A stretch of DNA of 64,000 nt from Nodularia sp034931045 (GTDB lineage Bacteria; Cyanobacteriota; Cyanobacteriia; Cyanobacteriales; Nostocaceae): contig NZ_JAYGHH010000003.1 of assembly GCF_034931045.1 (NCBI RefSeq), positions 1 to 64,000 on the forward strand, given 5' to 3'. The notes beneath the pieces are model-generated. The model made no database searches. It saw nothing but the letters and a program-made list of their open reading frames with translations, and was not told where the DNA came from. Each line of letters starts with the position of its first letter. Position 1 is the stretch's first letter. The position numbers and the translations under genes were made by a program. Of this stretch, positions 60,519 to 64,000 are shown one piece after another.

Positions 60519-62405
60519 ATGAAATTCTCCTGGAGAGTCGCAGTACTCTGGACATTGCCTGCTTTGGTAATTGGCTTTTTCTTCTGGCAAGGGGCTTTTG
60601 CTGGCGCACCTGCTGACATGAGTAGAAATGCAGCCAACACCCGCATGACCTATGGTCGCTTTCTGGAATACCTGGATGCTAACCGTGTTACCAGTGTGGA
60701 TCTGTATGAAGGCGGCAGAACGGCAATTGTCGAAGCAAACGATCAAGATATCGAAAATCGTGTCCAACGGTGGCGAGTGGACTTGCCAATTAATTCTCCT
60801 GAGTTAATTACCAAGCTCAAAGAAAAAAACATTAGTTTTGATGCCCACCCCATGCGTAATGATGGCGCTATCTGGGGACTGTTGGGGAATCTCATTTTTC
60901 CAATTTTATTGATTACTGGATTGTTCTTTCTGTTCCGTCGCTCTAGTAATATGCCCGGTGGCCCTGGTCAAGCGATGAACTTTGGCAAATCTAAGGCTCG
61001 TTTCCAAATGGAAGCCAAAACCGGAGTCAAATTTGACGACGTAGCAGGTATTGAAGAAGCTAAAGAAGAACTACAAGAAGTTGTAACTTTCTTGAAACAA
61101 CCAGAAAGGTTTACTGCTGTAGGCGCACGTATTCCTAAAGGTGTGTTGTTAATTGGGCCTCCAGGAACTGGTAAAACTTTACTAGCTAAAGCTATATCTG
61201 GAGAAGCTGGTGTACCTTTCTTTAGTATTTCTGGTTCAGAATTTGTGGAAATGTTCGTTGGTGTGGGTGCATCCCGCGTCCGCGATTTGTTCAAGAAAGC
61301 TAAAGATAACGCACCCTGTATCATCTTTATTGATGAAATCGACGCTGTGGGACGGCAAAGGGGTGCTGGTATTGGTGGCGGTAATGACGAAAGAGAGCAA
61401 ACCCTCAACCAATTGCTCACCGAAATGGATGGCTTTGAAGGCAATACAGGGATTATTATTATTGCTGCTACCAACCGTCCTGATGTATTAGACTCGGCTT
61501 TATTGCGTCCTGGTCGCTTTGACCGTCAGATTGGTGTTGATGCACCTGATATTAAAGGACGTTTGGAAGTTTTACAAGTTCACGCCCGGAATAAGAAGCT
61601 CGACCCTAGTGTATCGTTAGAAGCGATCGCTCGTCGAACTCCTGGTTTCACTGGTGCAGATTTAGCCAATTTGCTCAACGAAGCCGCAATTCTCACCGCT
61701 AGAAGACGTAAAGAAGCAATCACCATCCGCGAAATTGATGATGCGGTGGATAGAGTTGTCGCTGGTATGGAAGGTACTCCTTTAGTAGACAGCAAGAGCA
61801 AACGCTTGATTGCTTATCATGAAGTCGGACACGCTTTAGTCGGGACTTTGTTAAAAGAACATGATCCTGTGCAGAAAGTAACTCTCATTCCACGCGGTCA
61901 AGCACAGGGTTTAACGTGGTTTACTCCCGATGAAGAACAAGGGTTGATTTCCCGTTCTCAACTCAAAGCCAGAATTACTGGCGCGCTAGGTGGACGTGCT
62001 GCTGAAGAAGTCGTATTTGGTGCGGCGGAAGTTACAACTGGTGCCGGTGGAGACTTGCAGCAGTTATCAGGAATGGCTCGCCAAATGGTGACTCGTTTCG
62101 GGATGTCCGACTTAGGGCCACTATCCTTGGAAAGCCAACAGGGAGAAGTATTCTTAGGTCGTGATTGGACAACCCGTTCTGAATATTCTGAATCCATTGC
62201 GGCTCGAATTGATGCTCAAGTCCGGGAAATTGTAGAAAAGTGTTATGACAACGCTAAACAAATTATGCGTGATCATCGTACTGTCTGCGATCGCCTAGTA
62301 GATTTGCTCATCGAAAAAGAAACCATTGACGGTGAAGAATTCCGCCAAATTGTCGCTGAGTACGCTGAAGTACCTGAAAAAAACCAGTTTGTACCACAAC
62401 TGTAA
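60519..62405 (+). CDS. ftsH: FtsH2-type membrane AAA+ zinc protease
   Basis: 628 residues. TM1 at ~8-25, a lumenal/periplasmic domain (~30-110), TM2 (LLGNLIFPILLITGLFFLF), then AAA+ with GPPGTGKT (Walker A), IIFIDEIDAVG (Walker B) and the second region of homology AATNRPDVLDSALLRPGRFD, and the M41 protease with zinc site HEVGH. Sequence and length are closest to cyanobacterial FtsH2, part of the hexamer that degrades damaged D1 during photosystem II repair. Followed by a good terminator. Confidence 0.96.
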   Translation: MKFSWRVAVLWTLPALVIGFFFWQGAFAGAPADMSRNAANTRMTYGRFLEYLDANRVTSVDLYEGGRTAIVEANDQDIENRVQRWRVDLPINSPELITKLKEKNISFDAHPMRNDGAIWGLLGNLIFPILLITGLFFLFRRSSNMPGGPGQAMNFGKSKARFQMEAKTGVKFDDVAGIEEAKEELQEVVTFLKQPERFTAVGARIPKGVLLIGPPGTGKTLLAKAISGEAGVPFFSISGSEFVEMFVGVGASRVRDLFKKAKDNAPCIIFIDEIDAVGRQRGAGIGGGNDEREQTLNQLLTEMDGFEGNTGIIIIAATNRPDVLDSALLRPGRFDRQIGVDAPDIKGRLEVLQVHARNKKLDPSVSLEAIARRTPGFTGADLANLLNEAAILTARRRKEAITIREIDDAVDRVVAGMEGTPLVDSKSKRLIAYHEVGHALVGTLLKEHDPVQKVTLIPRGQAQGLTWFTPDEEQGLISRSQLKARITGALGGRAAEEVVFGAAEVTTGAGGDLQQLSGMARQMVTRFGMSDLGPLSLESQQGEVFLGRDWTTRSEYSESIAARIDAQVREIVEKCYDNAKQIMRDHRTVCDRLVDLLIEKETIDGEEFRQIVAEYAEVPEKNQFVPQL

Positions 62406-62432
62406 GGATTTGAATTGAATTTGAGATTAATG

Positions 62433-62462
62433 GGGATGGTTGATACCGTCCCTATTTTTTTT
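62433..62462 (+). terminator. Rho-independent terminator of ftsH
   Basis: GGGATGGT-TGAT-ACCGTCCC forms an 8-bp stem (one G-U) with a 4-base loop, followed by TATTTTTTTT. 28 bp past the ftsH stop. Confidence 0.9.
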
Positions 62463-62674
62463 ACTAAAGATAAATTCATACAGCACTTCCCGGTTTTATG
62501 AGATACACATCTAGCGGGCAAGATGCCCGCACCACAAGAGTTTTATGATTTAACTTTGTACCTCATTAGAGCGGAATCTGTTGTAAATCAAATAGGATGG
62601 ATATATAATAGTATGTTATTTGTCAATGGTATTACTTAACTGAGGCATAAATAAAATTGAGGCTTTGATTTATT

Positions 62675-63658
62675 ATGAATTTACAGAAAAAATCGCCAGA
62701 AGTTTTACATTTTAATTTGGATTTCTTTTGCTATTTACCAGATAATTTTAATCCTCATTCACGAGAATTTCAATTAACTTCTTCTTTGCATTTTATATCA
62801 AAACCTAACTCTGAGGTTTATATCATTATTTATGAAAATGTAATTTATACCGTTATAAATTTTTTTATGACAGTTGGAAATATAGGGGATTATATTCCGG
62901 TAATATTTAACCCTTGTCTCTCAATACCAAATGAAATATTGGATTCACAAAGTAGACTTTCAAATCAGGAATTACTTTATATTTTTTCTGAAATTAAAAA
63001 TAATAAAGATATAAAAGACAAATTGCTTCACTCATCGAATAGTGAATCGAATAGTGAAAGGTTATATGAGTTATTGCTGGAAACAGGGAATCCAACAAAG
63101 CATTTATACTATCACGTTGATGCCTGGAATATAATATTGTCTTTTCTAACTTATTCTAATAGCTTCCCTGTCAAACCTGTAACTAAAACTTTTATTACCA
63201 ACATTAAAGATAGATGGATATATTCAGGCTATGAAGAAAACATTAAGATTAATGGGAAGGTAATATCTTATTTGAAAAAAGTGGGAAGAAAATTTTGTTG
63301 TTTTACAGGCTTTGAAGGTGAATGTTTAGCAAAATATAGAGAATATACTTCAAAAATTGAATCTCAGTCACAGAAAACAATCAAAAGATTAAAATATAAT
63401 AATTTATGGTTTTTTGAACCGTGGGATTATTCGGGTGTTATGGGTACTATTAAGAGTCATATACGTGATAAATTGAAATTAAAACAAGGAATAGAAAAAA
63501 TTGAACATAAATGGGGAGAAATGTCAGATGGGAGAATATGGATAAAAGTAGAAGGAATTCATTTATATTCGGAAGGGGGATTTAGCAGTAAATATATAGA
63601 CTATTCTAATCCTACTAGTTGGCCTGAAGATATGCAATATTCTATAAGAGATGACTGA
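62675..63658 (+). CDS. orphan AT-rich protein
   Basis: 327 residues, no family recognised. The coding DNA is clearly more AT-rich than its neighbours (many AAA, AAT, ATA, TTT codons) and lacks HIP1 octamers. Visible features: YIIIYENVIYTVINFFMTVG (hydrophobic but with charged flank), a Lys-rich middle (EIKNNKDIKDKLL), and a C-terminal region with RLKYNNLWFFEPWDYSG, KWGEMSDGRIWIKVEGIHLY and SGGF-like turn. Cytosolic by appearance. Codon use points to recent acquisition. No RBS is obvious; the ATG at 62675 is the only good start. Confidence 0.6.
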   Translation: MNLQKKSPEVLHFNLDFFCYLPDNFNPHSREFQLTSSLHFISKPNSEVYIIIYENVIYTVINFFMTVGNIGDYIPVIFNPCLSIPNEILDSQSRLSNQELLYIFSEIKNNKDIKDKLLHSSNSESNSERLYELLLETGNPTKHLYYHVDAWNIILSFLTYSNSFPVKPVTKTFITNIKDRWIYSGYEENIKINGKVISYLKKVGRKFCCFTGFEGECLAKYREYTSKIESQSQKTIKRLKYNNLWFFEPWDYSGVMGTIKSHIRDKLKLKQGIEKIEHKWGEMSDGRIWIKVEGIHLYSEGGFSSKYIDYSNPTSWPEDMQYSIRDD

Positions 63659-63663
63659 AATTT

Positions 63664-63804
63664 ATCAGCCTACTCAATATATAGCAATCCTGAATGATAT
63701 ATGAGAGTTTAATAAGCCTCAAACGCCTATAAAATAAGGATTTTTATCTCTGTATTTTCTCACATTTGGGCTAGGATGGCTATATATATATTGAGTAAGC
63801 TGAT
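63664..63804. mobile_element. foldback (MITE-like) element, family C copy 2
   Basis: ATCAGCCTACTCAATATATA then GCAATCCT at the left end is complementary, with a few mismatches, to AGGATGGCTATATATATATT then GAGTAAGCTGAT at the right end. That is a ~28-bp stem with a ~85-base interior. TATAGCAATCCT is shared with the foldback at 41363-41477. Confidence 0.65.
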
Positions 63805-63868
63805 TTACACAACTAACGTGCCTTGTCCAATAGCTGAAAGCTCAATCATTTTTTCCCGAAGTAATTCT

Positions 63869-63961
63869 AGGACTTACGCGCGATTAACGTATTTGCGTCA
63901 TTGCGATCAGAAGGAAGCAAACTCAAACCCACAGATTGTTTGTAAACCGTGCGTAAGCCCT
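63869..63961. repeat. AGGACTTACGC/GCGTAAGCCCT inverted-repeat element
   Basis: 93 bp flanked by 11-bp inverted ends with one mismatch. The left end also starts the repeat at 44655-44747. Confidence 0.6.
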
Positions 63962-64000
63962 GTAAGATATCCTTGGAAAGGCTTCTTATATCTTGTCAGA

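Larger units (their letters stand above)
63659..64000. other. repeat-rich right end of window
   Basis: 342 bp with two inverted-repeat elements and no gene. Confidence 0.55.

Overview
The window is a piece of a filamentous, probably heterocyst-forming cyanobacterial chromosome (Nostocales type). The case rests on petG, a cytochrome cM gene, an FtsH2-type thylakoid protease, a stand-alone Mo-nitrogenase C-terminal domain protein, a TM0106-type nuclease, very many GCGATCGC (HIP1) octamers inside genes, heptameric tandem repeats and a dense population of short palindromic repeats. No species can be named from this alone. The sequence is a draft: N runs lie at 9282-9655, 13903-14220, 25766-25790 and 59350-59386, and at least two of them fall inside genes.

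Layout. 1-317 is the 3' end of a malate dehydrogenase. 622-4681 is a compact three-gene operon (winged-helix-like protein, P-loop ATPase, PD-(D/E)xK nuclease) that looks like an undescribed defence or DNA-processing system and is my main candidate for something new. It is followed on the other strand by a translationally coupled pair containing a small aspartyl protease. 5549-13000 is mostly housekeeping: a mannose-1-phosphate guanylyltransferase/phosphomannomutase fusion, small secreted or membrane proteins, a hicAB toxin-antitoxin pair and pheT. 13310-15522 is a worn accessory patch: an Rpn-like nuclease gene, a duplicated fragment of it, a HEPN-like protein and the ghost of a type I restriction hsdR.

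15523-21344 carries a homocysteine-biosynthesis (DUF39) gene, a proline-rich cyanobacterial protein, a TPR protein, a GDT1/Mnx manganese exporter preceded by a clear yybP-ykoY (Mn2+) riboswitch, and a SnoaL-like secreted protein. 21345-28321 holds sdhA behind a giant GAF-PAS-GGDEF diguanylate cyclase on the same strand. 28970-41094 is mixed metabolism: cupin, histidine phosphatase lipoprotein, creatininase, PstS-like protein, malic enzyme, divergent cytM/petG, glycosyltransferase, class V aminotransferase and TM0106 nuclease.

41511-50061 is a metal-resistance region: a CzcA/CusA-type RND pump, a shortened adaptor-like protein and an OmpR-type two-component pair. They are separated by a 2.4 kb segment flanked by 28-bp imperfect direct repeats; this segment holds an alpha/beta hydrolase and a toxin-antitoxin cassette whose vapC is frameshifted. 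50418-57273 has an NDH-2-like oxidoreductase with DoxX, a phytase-like esterase and two tandem Ser/Thr kinases sharing an unrecognised C-terminal domain. 57400-62405 contains tRNA-Asp(GUC), gltX, a secreted protein and ftsH with a good terminator. The end of the window holds an orphan AT-rich gene and foldback repeats.
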